In this document: positions 53,190 to 62,437 of the stretch, one piece after another
Layout: each line of letters begins with the position of its first letter
Position numbering within the stretch: position 1 is the stretch's first letter
Source: Photobacterium pectinilyticum
Lineage (GTDB): Bacteria; Pseudomonadota; Gammaproteobacteria; Enterobacterales; Vibrionaceae
Length of the DNA: 64,000 nt
NCBI RefSeq assembly: GCF_024357955.1
Contig: NZ_JANEYT010000006.1
Span: forward strand, 62,001-126,000
Direction of reading: 5' to 3'
The notes under the pieces: model-generated
What the model was told of the DNA's origin: nothing
The model's input: only the letters and a program-made list of their open reading frames with translations
Database searches by the model: none
Program-made: the position numbers and the translations under genes

Positions 53190-54443
53190 ATGCAAACATC
53201 TACAAGCACCGCAGCGACTACTGCTGCAAAAGCAGGATGGACGTATCAAGACGTAACATGGGCGCTATCACTTTTCGGTACTGCTGTTGGCGCGGGTGTA
53301 CTGTTCCTGCCTATCAAAGCAGGTGCGGGTGGTTTCTGGCCTCTTGTTATTCTTGCTCTGCTTGCTCTGCCAATGACATGGTTTGCTCACAAGAGCTTGG
53401 CGCGTTTCGTTCTTTCTGCGAAAAACCCTGAAGCTGATATCACTGATACTGTTGAAGAACACTTCGGTAAAGCTGGCGCTAACATCATCACTTTTGCTTA
53501 CTTCTTCGCCATCTACCCAATCGTTCTTATCTACGGTGTTGGTATTACCAATACTGTTGACTCTTTCATGGTTAACCAACTAGAAATGGAATCTCTACCA
53601 CGCTGGATCCTGTCTGGTGGCTTGATCATGGCAATGACTGCGGGTGTTGTATTTGGTAAAGAACTAATGCTGAAAGCAACTTCAGCGATGGTTTACCCAC
53701 TAGTACTTGTTCTACTAGCGCTATCTGTATACCTAATCCCTGATTGGAACTCTTCAATGGTTTCTGTTAGCCCAGACTGGAGCGCAATGCCTTCAATCAT
53801 CTGGCTAGCCATCCCAATCATCGTATTCTCGTTCAACCACAGCCCAATCATCTCTCAGTTCTCTAAAGAGCAACGTCGCGTATACGGTGACAACGCCGTT
53901 CAGAAAACAGACATGATCACTGGTGGCGCAGCAATGATGCTGATGGGCTTCGTGATGTTCTTCGTATTCTCTGTTGTGCTATCTCTATCTCCAGAGCAGC
54001 TAGCTGACGCACAAGCACAAAACATCTCAGTACTGTCATACCTAGCAAACATCCACGAGTCTCCAATGATTTCCCTAATGGGCCCAATGGTTGCTTTCGC
54101 TGCGATTACTTCTAGCTACTTCGGCCACTTCCTAGGTGCTCACGAAGGTCTAGTTGGTCTGGTTAAATCAAGCTCTAAAATGCCAAAGAGCAAGATCGAG
54201 AAAATATCTCTAGGCTTCATCGTAGTAACAACTTGGGTTGTTGCAGTCGTTAACCCAAGCATCTTGGGCATGATCGAAACAATGGGCGCACCAATGATTG
54301 CGGGCATCTTGTTCCTAATGCCAATCTTTGCAATGCAGAAAGTACCAGCAATGGCTAAGTACAAGACTTCTGTTCCTGCTCAGGTTTTCACAGCACTATG
54401 TGGTATTGCGGCGATTACTTCTGTAATCTACGGTGCACTGTAA
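53190..54443 (+). CDS. sdaC: Serine:proton symporter SdaC
   Basis: Inner-membrane serine importer of the HAAAP/STP family. The 417-residue protein has eleven predicted helices, beginning WALSLFGTAVGAGVLFLPIKAGAGGFWPLVIL, the family's first unwound helix. AAITSSYFGHFLGAHEG near residue 315 is the other conserved motif. I chose the ATG at 53190 (MQTSTSTAATTAAKAGWTYQDV); an open frame from 53139 lacks similarity. It is followed by sdaA, so uptake and deamination of serine are encoded side by side. Codon use (Leu CTA/CTT, Ala GCT, Ser TCT) looks strongly biased, suggesting high expression. The upstream CRP site implies catabolite control. Confidence 0.94.
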   Translation: MQTSTSTAATTAAKAGWTYQDVTWALSLFGTAVGAGVLFLPIKAGAGGFWPLVILALLALPMTWFAHKSLARFVLSAKNPEADITDTVEEHFGKAGANIITFAYFFAIYPIVLIYGVGITNTVDSFMVNQLEMESLPRWILSGGLIMAMTAGVVFGKELMLKATSAMVYPLVLVLLALSVYLIPDWNSSMVSVSPDWSAMPSIIWLAIPIIVFSFNHSPIISQFSKEQRRVYGDNAVQKTDMITGGAAMMLMGFVMFFVFSVVLSLSPEQLADAQAQNISVLSYLANIHESPMISLMGPMVAFAAITSSYFGHFLGAHEGLVGLVKSSSKMPKSKIEKISLGFIVVTTWVVAVVNPSILGMIETMGAPMIAGILFLMPIFAMQKVPAMAKYKTSVPAQVFTALCGIAAITSVIYGAL

Positions 54444-54476
54444 GGTTAATTATCATCAACTTAATGATAATTAACC
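54444..54476. repeat. Perfect 13-bp AT-rich hairpin after sdaC
   Basis: Arms GGTTAATTATCAT and ATGATAATTAACC with a seven-base loop. It begins at the first base after the sdaC stop codon. Not a typical terminator as there is no T-tract; it could protect the mRNA 3' end or serve as an operator. Confidence 0.6.
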
Positions 54477-54552
54477 AGTATGAATTGAATTAGTAAGAAA
54501 ATGTGCTACAACGCATAGTCTTCTGACTCAGATTCCGTACAATAGAGGCACT

Positions 54553-54590
54553 AAAGAGCAGGACGCATTAGCCCCTGCTCTTTTGTTTTA
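54553..54590 (+). terminator. Intrinsic terminator between sdaC and sdaA
   Basis: Stem AAAGAGCAGG / CCTGCTCTTT with an 11-base loop and a T-rich tail TTTTGTTTT. It lies 110 bp after sdaC and about 90 bp before sdaA. It would separate the two genes, or act as an attenuator. Confidence 0.8.
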
Positions 54591-54677
54591 ATTATCTCGC
54601 CAAGGAAGGGGCGGGAATGATAAAAACTATTACAGTCTAACGGTAACTAGATAGCTACCCTGACTGAGGTATTAGCA

Positions 54678-56039
54678 ATGATCAGTGTTTTTGATATCTA
54701 CAAAATCGGTGTGGGTCCTTCCAGTTCACACACTGTCGGCCCAATGAAAGCAGGCAAAGAGTTTATCGATGACCTGCGTACCATGGGCAAACTTCGTGAC
54801 GTGACTAAAATTACCGTGGATGTTTACGGTTCGCTTTCTCTTACCGGTAAAGGTCACCACACTGATATCGCAATCATTATGGGTCTGGCTGGTAACAGCC
54901 CTGAACATGTTGACATCGACAGCATCCCTGGCTTTATCGCGCGCGTTGAAGAAACAGAGCGTCTTCCTGTTGGCATGCACTGCCACACGGTAGACTTCCC
55001 GCGTGAAGGCGGGATGAATTTCCATACTACCAATCTTCCTCTTCACGAAAATGGCATGACTATCAACGCCTTCATCGGCGAAGAAAATGCCTACACCAAG
55101 ACTTATTACTCTATCGGTGGTGGTTTCATTGTTGACGAAGAAAACTTCGGCAAAGCATCAGAATCATCGTTAAAAGTACCTTACATGTTTACTACAGCCG
55201 AAGAGCTGGTAAACCAGTGTAAGGAACACGGCCTGTCAGTCAGCTCAATGGTTATGTCTAACGAGCGTGCAATGAACGCCGAAGACGAGATCAACACTTA
55301 CTTTGCCAACATCTGGCGTACCATGCGTGAGTGTATGGATCGCGGTATGAGTGAAGAAGGGATCCTGCCTGGCCCTCTACGTGTACCTCGCCGTGCTGCC
55401 GCCCTACGTCAGCAGCTCATGACAACTGAAAAGCTAAGCAACGATCCAATGACAGTTGTTGACTGGGTTAACATGTATGCGTTTGCGGTTAACGAAGAAA
55501 ACGCAGCAGGTGGCCGCGTAGTAACAGCACCGACAAACGGTGCGTGCGGTATCATCCCTGCAGTTTTGGCTTACTACGACAAATTCATCCAGGCTGTTGG
55601 CCCGAAAGAGTACACGCGCTACTTTGCCGCATCCGGTGCTATCGGTGGTCTATACAAACGTAATGCTTCTATCTCTGGCGCTGAAGTAGGCTGTCAGGGT
55701 GAAGTGGGTGTAGCTTGCTCAATGGCCGCAGCTGGCCTTGCAGAGCTAATGGGTGGTAGCCCTGAGCAAGTTTGTATGGCAGCTGAAATCGCAATGGAAC
55801 ATAACCTTGGCCTAACATGTGACCCTGTTGCTGGTCAGGTTCAGGTTCCATGTATCGAGCGCAACGGTATCGCAGCCGTTAAAGCGATCAACGCTTCACG
55901 TATGGCACTACGCCGCTCTTCTGAGCCTCGCGTATCACTGGATAAAGTTATCGAAACGATGCTTGAAACCGGTAAAGACATGAACGCGAAATACCGTGAA
56001 ACGTCTCAGGGTGGTCTAGCAATCAAGGTTGTTTGCTAA
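54678..56039 (+). CDS. sdaA: L-serine ammonia-lyase (L-serine dehydratase) SdaA
   Basis: Iron-sulfur enzyme that deaminates L-serine to pyruvate and ammonia. The 453-residue single-chain protein has an N-terminal beta domain ([29 protein letters not shown]) and a C-terminal alpha domain with [18 protein letters not shown] near residue 285 and [21 protein letters not shown] near residue 380, which carry the [4Fe-4S] cysteines. Together with SdaC it forms a serine catabolic pair feeding pyruvate. Strong codon bias as in sdaC. A terminator follows directly. Confidence 0.96.
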   Translation: MISVFDIYKIGVGPSSSHTVGPMKAGKEFIDDLRTMGKLRDVTKITVDVYGSLSLTGKGHHTDIAIIMGLAGNSPEHVDIDSIPGFIARVEETERLPVGMHCHTVDFPREGGMNFHTTNLPLHENGMTINAFIGEENAYTKTYYSIGGGFIVDEENFGKASESSLKVPYMFTTAEELVNQCKEHGLSVSSMVMSNERAMNAEDEINTYFANIWRTMRECMDRGMSEEGILPGPLRVPRRAAALRQQLMTTEKLSNDPMTVVDWVNMYAFAVNEENAAGGRVVTAPTNGACGIIPAVLAYYDKFIQAVGPKEYTRYFAASGAIGGLYKRNASISGAEVGCQGEVGVACSMAAAGLAELMGGSPEQVCMAAEIAMEHNLGLTCDPVAGQVQVPCIERNGIAAVKAINASRMALRRSSEPRVSLDKVIETMLETGKDMNAKYRETSQGGLAIKVVC

Positions 56040-56064
56040 TTTTCACCACTCACTGTAAAAATTG

Positions 56065-56093
56065 AAAAGCTACCCCTGTGGGTAGCTTTTTTT
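56065..56093 (+). terminator. Intrinsic terminator of sdaA
   Basis: Stem GCTACCC / GGGTAGC with loop CTGT, an A-tract before and seven T after. Confidence 0.92.
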
Positions 56094-56100
56094 GTATCTG

Positions 56101-56120
56101 AGGTTGGTATAAAACCGAAT
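56101..56120 (+). repeat. Copy of the TTGGTATAA intergenic repeat end
   Basis: Reads AGGTTGGTATAAAACCGAAT, nearly identical to the stretch at 24221. A related ATACCAAAC end in inverse orientation occurs at 57151, on the other side of the ADP-ribosylglycohydrolase-like gene. Confidence 0.45.
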
Positions 56121-56140
56121 AGCTCATCGAACGACTCGGC

Positions 56141-57109
56141 CTAGAACGCCCCACCAGCATTGTGGAGCAACTGCTCAATATCTTCCGCCAATGCTTCGCC
56201 GCATTGCAACGTCGTGACCCATGAGATAGGGATCCCCTGACTGTCGCCAAAACCATAGCAGGCTCCGGCTATAGCACCGACCAATATCCCGCGGCCACAG
56301 CTATCACCACCGACGGCAATATTTTTGAGTACCGCCTCGGTATAACTCGAACTGTTTTGCAACACCCAAGCAGCCACTGGCAGACTGTCTGCAAGGTGAC
56401 AAGCACTGTTGGCAATGGACAAAACGTGCGAGAGATCGTTCACATCGCCGTTGAGCAGCCGTACCTGCTCGATCTTTTCCTGTACCACTTCTGGGCATTT
56501 TACTTTCAGGACATTAAGTACAGGCTCCATCCGCCTTGAGCGTAATGCTTCATTGAGGGCGCTGGCAAATGCCTTGGCGCAGGCGAGTGCCAGTTCATTT
56601 TGATGGGTGACACCGACAATACGGTCTATTTCGCTTTCCAGCCTCTCAGACGGCATCTTCAAGGCAACCAAGACGGGAACCGCACATAACGCAGGGTTCT
56701 GATCATCATCGCTCCCGGAGTCTTCCGGCCAATCCTCCGGTGGAAGGGAAAACAGCGACAGTAACAAAGCCTTGGTCGGACTATCGACATAGCCAATAAA
56801 CTCCCCGCCAGGGCCGAAGTAATCGACAATTTCCTGCTGCAAACGATGGGTTTCAATACCAGGCTCACTGAGCAGGCGAATATACAGTGCCAGCCACTCG
56901 CCGTAAATCGTCAGCTCGCCAGCGGTGAGCTTATCATGGGCATAGTAACCATCTACCCCTTCATAATGGTGGGCATCGGGTTCAATAAAAGGAAAGTGCG
57001 GTAAGGACTGGAGGGTGCGGATACGTTCCGGTGAATAGATCCAATGGGTACCCATGCTGGCAGCATCTGCGACCAGTGCTCCCATCAAGGCTGCATAACG
57101 TTGTGCCAT
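56141..57109 (-). CDS. ADP-ribosylglycohydrolase family protein
   Basis: A 322-residue all-helical protein of the ARH/DraG fold, whose members remove ADP-ribose from proteins using two magnesium ions. RYAALMGALVADAASMGTHWIYSPERI at the N-terminus and NIAVGGDSCGRGILVGAIAGACYG near residue 265 are the family landmarks. In classical DraG/ARH enzymes the second is GGDxD(T/S); here it is GGDSCGRG, so the second metal-binding Asp is replaced by Cys. The catalytic status is therefore uncertain, and it may belong to a divergent subfamily with another substrate. It stands alone between a terminator and satP; TTGGTAT-type repeat ends flank it. Confidence 0.8.
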   Translation of the reverse strand: MAQRYAALMGALVADAASMGTHWIYSPERIRTLQSLPHFPFIEPDAHHYEGVDGYYAHDKLTAGELTIYGEWLALYIRLLSEPGIETHRLQQEIVDYFGPGGEFIGYVDSPTKALLLSLFSLPPEDWPEDSGSDDDQNPALCAVPVLVALKMPSERLESEIDRIVGVTHQNELALACAKAFASALNEALRSRRMEPVLNVLKVKCPEVVQEKIEQVRLLNGDVNDLSHVLSIANSACHLADSLPVAAWVLQNSSSYTEAVLKNIAVGGDSCGRGILVGAIAGACYGFGDSQGIPISWVTTLQCGEALAEDIEQLLHNAGGAF

Positions 57110-57150
57110 ATTCTAATCCTTTCATGAGCTACACGCGATGCAATAAGCTT

Positions 57151-57160
57151 ATACCAAACT
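57151..57160 (-). repeat. Copy of the ATACCAA intergenic repeat end
   Basis: ATACCAAACT, inverse in orientation to the copy at 56101. Short, so supported only by its likeness to the other copies. Confidence 0.35.
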
Positions 57161-57186
57161 GAACAATATTCTGGCTGAGTAACAAC

Positions 57187-57215
57187 AAATAAAAAACCCG
57201 CCGTAAAGGCGGGTT
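57187..57215 (-). terminator. Intrinsic terminator of satP
   Basis: Stem AACCCGCC / GGCGGGTT with a five-base loop; on the minus strand it runs into a T-tract. It is about 67 bp after the satP stop codon. Confidence 0.9.
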
Positions 57216-57281
57216 ATATACCAAAGCTACTTCAAGATGTAGGTTCAGCGAGAATTTTAACAATCGGCGATTAGCTAAATA

Positions 57282-57869
57282 TTACGCAGCAGCTTTAAGT
57301 GCTTTGTCTTTTTTCAGCTCACCAATAGGCAAGATAGTACGGCCATATTCGTTGTTCAGTACCTGCGCCATTGCGAAGTAAATCGCACTTGCACCACAGA
57401 TGATACCTTCAAAGCCCGCAATAGTACCGATTAGCGTGCTGCCAGTGAAATCACGTGCAGCTAATAGGAAGAACAATACGGTTAGCGAACCAAATACAAA
57501 TTGCTTAGCTCGTGGGTAGCACAGTGAACCGATGAACATGAAACCAGTGAAGATACCCCATAGAAGTAGGTACCAACCCATGAAACTCTCAGGGCTAGCA
57601 GGCAGCCCCATGTACGGCATAACAATCAGACCAACCAGTGTCAGCCAGAACAGACCGTAAGAAGTGAATGCTGTGGTACCAAACGTATCTCCACGCTTGA
57701 AGCACATCATGCCTACGATAACTTGGCTCAAGCCACCGTAAAAAATACCCATAGCTAGGATCATCGAGTCAATTGGGAAAAAGCCCGCATTGTGGATGTT
57801 TAGAAGGATGGTAGTCATACCAAAGCCCATAAGACCTAGTGGTGCTGGGTTAGCTAGTTTCGTAGACAT
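57282..57869 (-). CDS. satP: Acetate/succinate transporter SatP (YaaH family)
   Basis: Inner-membrane acetate channel/transporter of the GPR1/FUN34/YaaH family. The 195-residue protein has six helices and starts with the family signature NPAPLGLMGFGMTTILLNIHNAG (residues 7-29); IFYGGLSQVIVGMMCFKRGDTFG and a C-terminal KDKALKAAA follow. It is monocistronic, with its own terminator. The 57870-58302 leader is AT-rich and contains a direct repeat TTGTCATAATTTGTCATA at 58164-58181, which could hold its promoter; no other gene is seen there. Confidence 0.93.
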   Translation of the reverse strand: MSTKLANPAPLGLMGFGMTTILLNIHNAGFFPIDSMILAMGIFYGGLSQVIVGMMCFKRGDTFGTTAFTSYGLFWLTLVGLIVMPYMGLPASPESFMGWYLLLWGIFTGFMFIGSLCYPRAKQFVFGSLTVLFFLLAARDFTGSTLIGTIAGFEGIICGASAIYFAMAQVLNNEYGRTILPIGELKKDKALKAAA

Positions 57870-58239
57870 GTTTTCCTCAAATAGGAGTGATTCAACAAAA
57901 ATGATAAAAATTAAAATTTGAATGCATCAATCAATGCGCGGCGAATTCTAAAGGACGAAGACGGGCAAATCAAGACACAACCCGGACAAAACTTAACCAA
58001 ACTCAAAAAAAGTTGTAATTTACCACCCCCATGTAAAGCATTTTTTGGTTTTCAAGCACGGATAAATGTTAGGGAATGTAATTAAATATTGGGTGACAAA
58101 CAAATACACAAACCAAAAAACGCATTAAAAACAACAGACTAAGTCAATACTAAAAATTACACCTTGTCATAATTTGTCATAGAACCACGCTATTTATGCA
58201 TTACAGCACCAATTCGAAAAAGTTTGAACTATAGGCGTA

Positions 58240-58267
58240 AAAAAAGCAGCATAAATGCTGCTTTTTC
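58240..58267. terminator. Bidirectional hairpin after the coiled-coil lipoprotein gene
   Basis: Perfect arms AAAAAGCAGCAT / ATGCTGCTTTTT around a two-base loop. It lies 36 bp downstream of the lipoprotein gene on the minus strand, with T-tract on both strands. Confidence 0.88.
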
Positions 58268-58302
58268 AGGCGAATCATTTTCAAATAAAAGATGAAAGGC
58301 AA

Positions 58303-59595
58303 TTAAATCTCTTCACCCTCGCCCTCTTCGTTCACTGTCGCGGAAACAGCACTGCTATTATTCTCTACCTCATCAGTATCAACGATTTGCTTGTCAACAT
58401 TGAGCTGCGTTGGTAGCGCTTCAGCAATATCTGAGTGTTGCAGCGTTGTTGCTTGCTGCTCATTTGACGGAACCGACACCGTTGGCACTGTCGCCGTTGC
58501 CAACAGCTGCGCTTGCAGCTTGGCGATTTGTTGATTCTGCTTCTCAATTAACCCCTTCAGGGTGTCAAGCTGAAGCTGTTGCTGATTGGGTTGTGTCTTA
58601 CGTTTTACCAGCTCATATTGCTTACGCGTATCTGCTGCATTCGTACTTAATCGCTGAGCTTGTTCGACTAAAGAGTGATCACGCAAGTCAGAGTCATTAA
58701 GTGCTTTAGAAATGCTGAGCAATTTCCCTTCAATGGCAAGAATATAGTCCTCATATTCATCACGATTGCGATCACGAAGGTATTTAACCTCTTCGGCGAT
58801 ATGCGTGGCATGGGCAAGTTCAAACTCTATCGCAGAAACGACTTGATTGATGGCATCAAAGGCCCGGGGATAATTATCAATTAAATCCTTACCGGCTTTA
58901 ATTTCCTCTTCTACCTTGGCATAGCTGAGCGGAGCATAATAGCGAACATCTTCACGGCGCAGCTGACGCAGCGCTTCTTCTTGCGGAGTGATATAGATGC
59001 GCTTTATCACCCTCACTTCCAAGCTCTGGGCGCGTGACAGAAATTCAGTCTGCTCTTCGCGAGCCCGATTGAGATTACCTCGGGCCACAAAGGCAAATAA
59101 ATTACTGTAAAAACGGTTGAGCCGGACAAACTCGCTGCGGTAGTGAGCATTCGCATCAATCGAATTCAGGTAGGCTAATTGAGTCATCGCCGGTTCCAAG
59201 ACTTTATCGGCAATTTTTTTAAGATCTACCAATTCGGTATGGTTGCTCTTTACCGCCTCAATCTCATTATAAAAGCGTTCAAGGTATGTCATTGACGAGA
59301 ACAGTGAATAACTTTGATTGGCCAGTTCTGGCGAAGATTGAATCTCTTTGAATAAGTTATCGGCACGCTGCCAACTCTCTATCATTGTGGCATATCGTTC
59401 AGGCGCATAAGGCATTAACCCCTCTGCTTCGACGAGAGTATTTCGCCAATGGCGGTGAATTTTATCAGCAGACTGAAGTACGCTTTCAACATTCACTTCC
59501 GTTGATAATCTGTTGTCATTGTCTGGTGTGCTTGCACAACCAGCGAGCAAAGCAGCCAATAATGCCATGCTGGCTACTTTCCCAACATACTTCAT
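58303..59595 (-). CDS. Coiled-coil lipoprotein of unknown function
   Basis: A 430-residue lipoprotein (lipobox AALLAGC, Cys at 20, Ala at +2). It is almost wholly helical. The region of about residues 35-330 is rich in charged heptads, with NRFYSNLFAFVARGNLNRAREEQTEFLSRAQSLEV and EVKYLRDRNRDEYEDYILAIEGKLLSISKAL. A Gln/Lys-rich coiled coil is at 335-375. An acidic, disordered tail ends in EEGEGEEI. I do not recognise a family, though the pattern recalls long periplasmic spacer proteins of Vibrionaceae. Outer-membrane anchoring is inferred from the residue after the cysteine. It is monocistronic. Confidence 0.75.
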   Translation of the reverse strand: MKYVGKVASMALLAALLAGCASTPDNDNRLSTEVNVESVLQSADKIHRHWRNTLVEAEGLMPYAPERYATMIESWQRADNLFKEIQSSPELANQSYSLFSSMTYLERFYNEIEAVKSNHTELVDLKKIADKVLEPAMTQLAYLNSIDANAHYRSEFVRLNRFYSNLFAFVARGNLNRAREEQTEFLSRAQSLEVRVIKRIYITPQEEALRQLRREDVRYYAPLSYAKVEEEIKAGKDLIDNYPRAFDAINQVVSAIEFELAHATHIAEEVKYLRDRNRDEYEDYILAIEGKLLSISKALNDSDLRDHSLVEQAQRLSTNAADTRKQYELVKRKTQPNQQQLQLDTLKGLIEKQNQQIAKLQAQLLATATVPTVSVPSNEQQATTLQHSDIAEALPTQLNVDKQIVDTDEVENNSSAVSATVNEEGEGEEI

Positions 59596-59773
59596 AGATA
59601 TGTGTTCCGATTCTTTTTCCAGACTGGATAAATGTTCAGGCTGGTTATTATTGTCTTTTCTATCGATATTCTATCCGACTCACAGTTTTATAAAAAGTTC
59701 ATTGAATCATTTTGTCGATTTTCAGATGAAACTTGACATAAGGTCAATTTTTTCGAGTATTTTAAGAACAGTT

Positions 59774-60496
59774 TTACTTTAGACTAAAACCCTGCCCTTC
59801 AATAAACTGCTTCATAAATGGGCGAGCTTCTTTATTCAGTGTCCCTGAAATTTGCTCGCTCCAAGACATATTTTTACTGCCGCCGGTGCGGTTTCGGTAA
59901 TATTCTCGTATATGTTGATCATAACTGGCGAGTTTCTCTCTATCTAACGGAGCATAACTATTTTCATGCACGATAAGAGAGCGAGGAAGGCGAGGCTTAA
60001 CGTCTGGCGATTGTGCCGGATAACCAAGGCACAGGCCAAATAATGGCAGCACATGTTTAGGCAAAGACAGCAAAGAAGCGACTTTATCTGGATTATTTCT
60101 CAAACCACCAATATATACGCCTCCCAACCCCAGAGACTCCGCCGCCAAGAGGCCGTTTTGAGCCATCAAAGCCGCATCGACAGCACCAATTAAGGTTTGC
60201 TCAGCGAAGCCTAGTTTCGCTTCAGGGCAGATTTGTTGATGACGATTAAAATCAACGCAAAAAACAAAAAACTCAGCCGCACTGGCCACATATTCCTGCC
60301 CGCCAGCATATTCCGCTAACAATACCCGCTTGTCATGCTCTGTGACCCGGATAATGCTAACGCATTGGATGAACGTTGATGAAGACGCCGCAATAGCACA
60401 ATCCAAAATAGTATTACGCAGCTGTTCACTCATTGGTTCGGCTGTAAACTTGCGAATAGAGCGGTGCTGCAGAATAGTTTCAATCGTCTGGTTCAT
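59774..60496 (-). CDS. nfsA: Oxygen-insensitive NADPH nitroreductase NfsA
   Basis: FMN-dependent NADPH nitroreductase of the NfsA family (240 residues, as in E. coli). The N-terminus ETILQHRSIRKFTAEPMSEQLRNTILDCAIAASSSTFIQ contains the FMN-binding R-S-I-R and S-S-S segments; GGQEYVASAAEFFVFCVDFNRHQQICPEAKLGFAEQ and ESLGLGGVYIGGLRNNP are nearly unchanged from E. coli, and HENSY is conserved. It detoxifies nitroaromatics and quinones; the physiological substrate is open. Its ATG has AAGG upstream. It lies near grxA and ybjL, as in E. coli (grxA-ybjC-nfsA). Confidence 0.95.
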   Translation of the reverse strand: MNQTIETILQHRSIRKFTAEPMSEQLRNTILDCAIAASSSTFIQCVSIIRVTEHDKRVLLAEYAGGQEYVASAAEFFVFCVDFNRHQQICPEAKLGFAEQTLIGAVDAALMAQNGLLAAESLGLGGVYIGGLRNNPDKVASLLSLPKHVLPLFGLCLGYPAQSPDVKPRLPRSLIVHENSYAPLDREKLASYDQHIREYYRNRTGGSKNMSWSEQISGTLNKEARPFMKQFIEGQGFSLK

Positions 60497-60621
60497 ATAT
60501 AACCTTATAACAGTGAGCCTTACGGGGAACGATAAACTCTATCATACCCCCCCCCGTATTGACCCACTATTATACCCAAATGCTTCACGTCGCAGGGTTC
60601 AGAGCATCAGGTATAAACCAT

Positions 60622-61821
60622 TTAATTTTCCTGACTGTAGAGGTCGTCTGTCGAGGTGGTATCAGCCACCTGACACTGACAAATTTGATTGAGAATACTC
60701 AATAACCGCTCTTTATTAAGCGGCAATGGATTCCCCTTAATGGAATTGGAAAGCAAGGCATCTTCTGCTACCTCATCAAACATTACATTGCAGAAGCCAT
60801 AATCAACCACAGAGGGCAAATTCAATCGCTTGAGCGTCCGTCTCGTCCAATTAATGCCATCAATGATTTCGGCATTCATTCTACCAGTCAGGATACAAGC
60901 CAGCTGGCGATAGCGGTTAAGAACATCGGCCCTGCCAGCCTCACGCGCAGCCAAGACATTTTCCTGCATGACATAAGGTGCCAATTGAGCGGTGATCAAG
61001 CCATGTGGCGCTTGGAGCCGGCCCCCCAATGAAGAGGCTAAGCCATGGGCAGCGCCCAGTTTGGCATTTGCTAGCGCCATCCCTCCCAGCATAGCTGCAA
61101 AGGCCATATCGGAACGGGCACGGGGATCGTCATCTTCACAGGCTGCCAGAATAGCACCTGACAAGCGCCTTAATCCTTCTTCACACACCATATCGGTTAA
61201 CGGGTTGGGATCACCGCAAACATAGGATTCCATCAAGTGGGTAAAGGCATCCATTCCGCAACACCCTGACATGATCGGATCCATGCCGTATGTCAAAGTG
61301 GGATCAACAATCGCCAAATCCGGAAGCATATCGGCGCTACGCAGCCCCACCTTGACATTTTCCTGCGCCGAGCGGAGCACCGCGCTCTTACTGACTTCCG
61401 AACCTGTACCTGCCGTTGTAGGTACAGCAATAAACGGAATGGGCTTAGCTTGCAGCGGTACATTACGTCCAACAACCTCAACATAATCGTAGACACTGCC
61501 TTGGTTGGGAATTAACGCGGCAAGCGCCTTACCGGCATCAAGTACGCTGCCCCCACCAATCGCCAACACCATATCGGGCCGAAATTTCCGTCCCATCGCC
61601 GCCATCTCTTCCACCATTGCAATCAAAGGTTCACCATGCACCGCCACTTGCTGATAGCGCATTCCCTGTTGCTTGAAGTAACTGATCAATGACTCAGCCC
61701 GGACACTGTCCCGCCCCGTCACAAGCAGTACACTGTAGCCGAACTGATTTAAAGTCGACAGCGAGTTATTCAGTGCACCTTCTCCGAATATAATCCGGGT
61801 GGCCGTCATAAACTGAAACAT
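60622..61821 (-). CDS. Iron-containing alcohol dehydrogenase
   Basis: Group III metal-dependent alcohol dehydrogenase of 399 residues. NAD(P)-binding IGGGSVLDAGKALAALIP is near residue 88, PTTAGTGSEVSKSAVL near 135, and the iron ligands appear in PDLAIVDPTL, GMDAFTHLMESYVCG, AKLGAAHGLASSLGG and QAPHGLITAQL. I chose the ATG at 61821 because GGAG lies five bases upstream; an in-frame GTG at 61827 has no such site. The substrate is not evident. The C-terminus is acidic and unlike close relatives. Its position beside nfsA in this cluster is not one I know from E. coli. Confidence 0.9.
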   Translation of the reverse strand: MFQFMTATRIIFGEGALNNSLSTLNQFGYSVLLVTGRDSVRAESLISYFKQQGMRYQQVAVHGEPLIAMVEEMAAMGRKFRPDMVLAIGGGSVLDAGKALAALIPNQGSVYDYVEVVGRNVPLQAKPIPFIAVPTTAGTGSEVSKSAVLRSAQENVKVGLRSADMLPDLAIVDPTLTYGMDPIMSGCCGMDAFTHLMESYVCGDPNPLTDMVCEEGLRRLSGAILAACEDDDPRARSDMAFAAMLGGMALANAKLGAAHGLASSLGGRLQAPHGLITAQLAPYVMQENVLAAREAGRADVLNRYRQLACILTGRMNAEIIDGINWTRRTLKRLNLPSVVDYGFCNVMFDEVAEDALLSNSIKGNPLPLNKERLLSILNQICQCQVADTTSTDDLYSQEN

Positions 61822-61869
61822 AGGCACTCCATTACATATTTTTATTTAATTATTATCGAGTGTGCCCCT

Positions 61870-61989
61870 ATGCATATTCCTGTTTTTGATTCTGAGCAAC
61901 TTTTTACCATTGAATATCAGTATCGTGACCATAACCTGCTAGCTGTCACATTTCATCCCAAGCTGCAAAATGGTCCCGTTTTAGACTGA
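61870..61989 (+). CDS. Possible small protein (39 residues)
   Basis: A short frame beginning MHIPVFDSEQLFTIEYQYRD and ending at TGA 61987. It lies in the 290-bp gap between the divergent alcohol dehydrogenase gene and grxA. The ribosome site is weak (GAG nine bases upstream). I recognise no family. It is shown only because the codons look reasonable; it may be chance. Confidence 0.25.
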   Translation: MHIPVFDSEQLFTIEYQYRDHNLLAVTFHPKLQNGPVLD

Positions 61990-62115
61990 GCGCCCCGCTA
62001 CTACCAGTGCATTTCTCTTCAATCGGTTTTGTCTATGACAGCAAGAGATAAATCCCTCTTTCTCATCCCAGCCAGTCACGTTATAGTAACTCCATCAAAT
62101 TTAAGGAGAGACGTT

Positions 62116-62379
62116 ATGTTCGTTGTTATTTTTGGCCGCCCTGGTTGCCCATTCTGTGTTCGTGCAAAAGATCTGGCTGATAAGCTGAAAGAAGAACGCG
62201 AAGGTTTTAACTACCGTTACGTTGATATCCACGCTGAAGGCATCAGCAAAGCTGATCTAGAAAAAACCGTTGGTAAGCCAGTAGAAACAGTGCCTCAAAT
62301 CTTCGTTGACCAAGAGCACATCGGTGGCTGTACTGAATTCGAAGCATACGCGAAAGAAAACCTAAATTTGTTCCAGTAA
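62116..62379 (+). CDS. grxA: Glutaredoxin 1 GrxA
   Basis: Small glutathione-dependent redox protein (87 residues) that reduces ribonucleotide reductase and protein disulfides. It has the active-site motif CPFC (GRPGCPFCVRAKDLADKL, about residues 7-24), the TVP cis-proline loop (VETVPQIFVD) and the GGCTEF glutathione-binding end. E. coli has CPYC. The ATG at 62116 has a strong AAGGAGAG site; longer upstream frames lack similarity. It is followed by a terminator, then ybjL. Confidence 0.96.
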   Translation: MFVVIFGRPGCPFCVRAKDLADKLKEEREGFNYRYVDIHAEGISKADLEKTVGKPVETVPQIFVDQEHIGGCTEFEAYAKENLNLFQ

Positions 62380-62411
62380 GCGCTAAGCAACAGGTTTGGT
62401 AACATTTTCTT

Positions 62412-62437
62412 AAAAAGGCTGAGATATCAGCCTTTTT
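62412..62437 (+). terminator. Intrinsic terminator of grxA
   Basis: Arms AAAAAGGCTGA / TCAGCCTTTTT with a four-base loop; T-tract on the plus strand. Confidence 0.92.
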
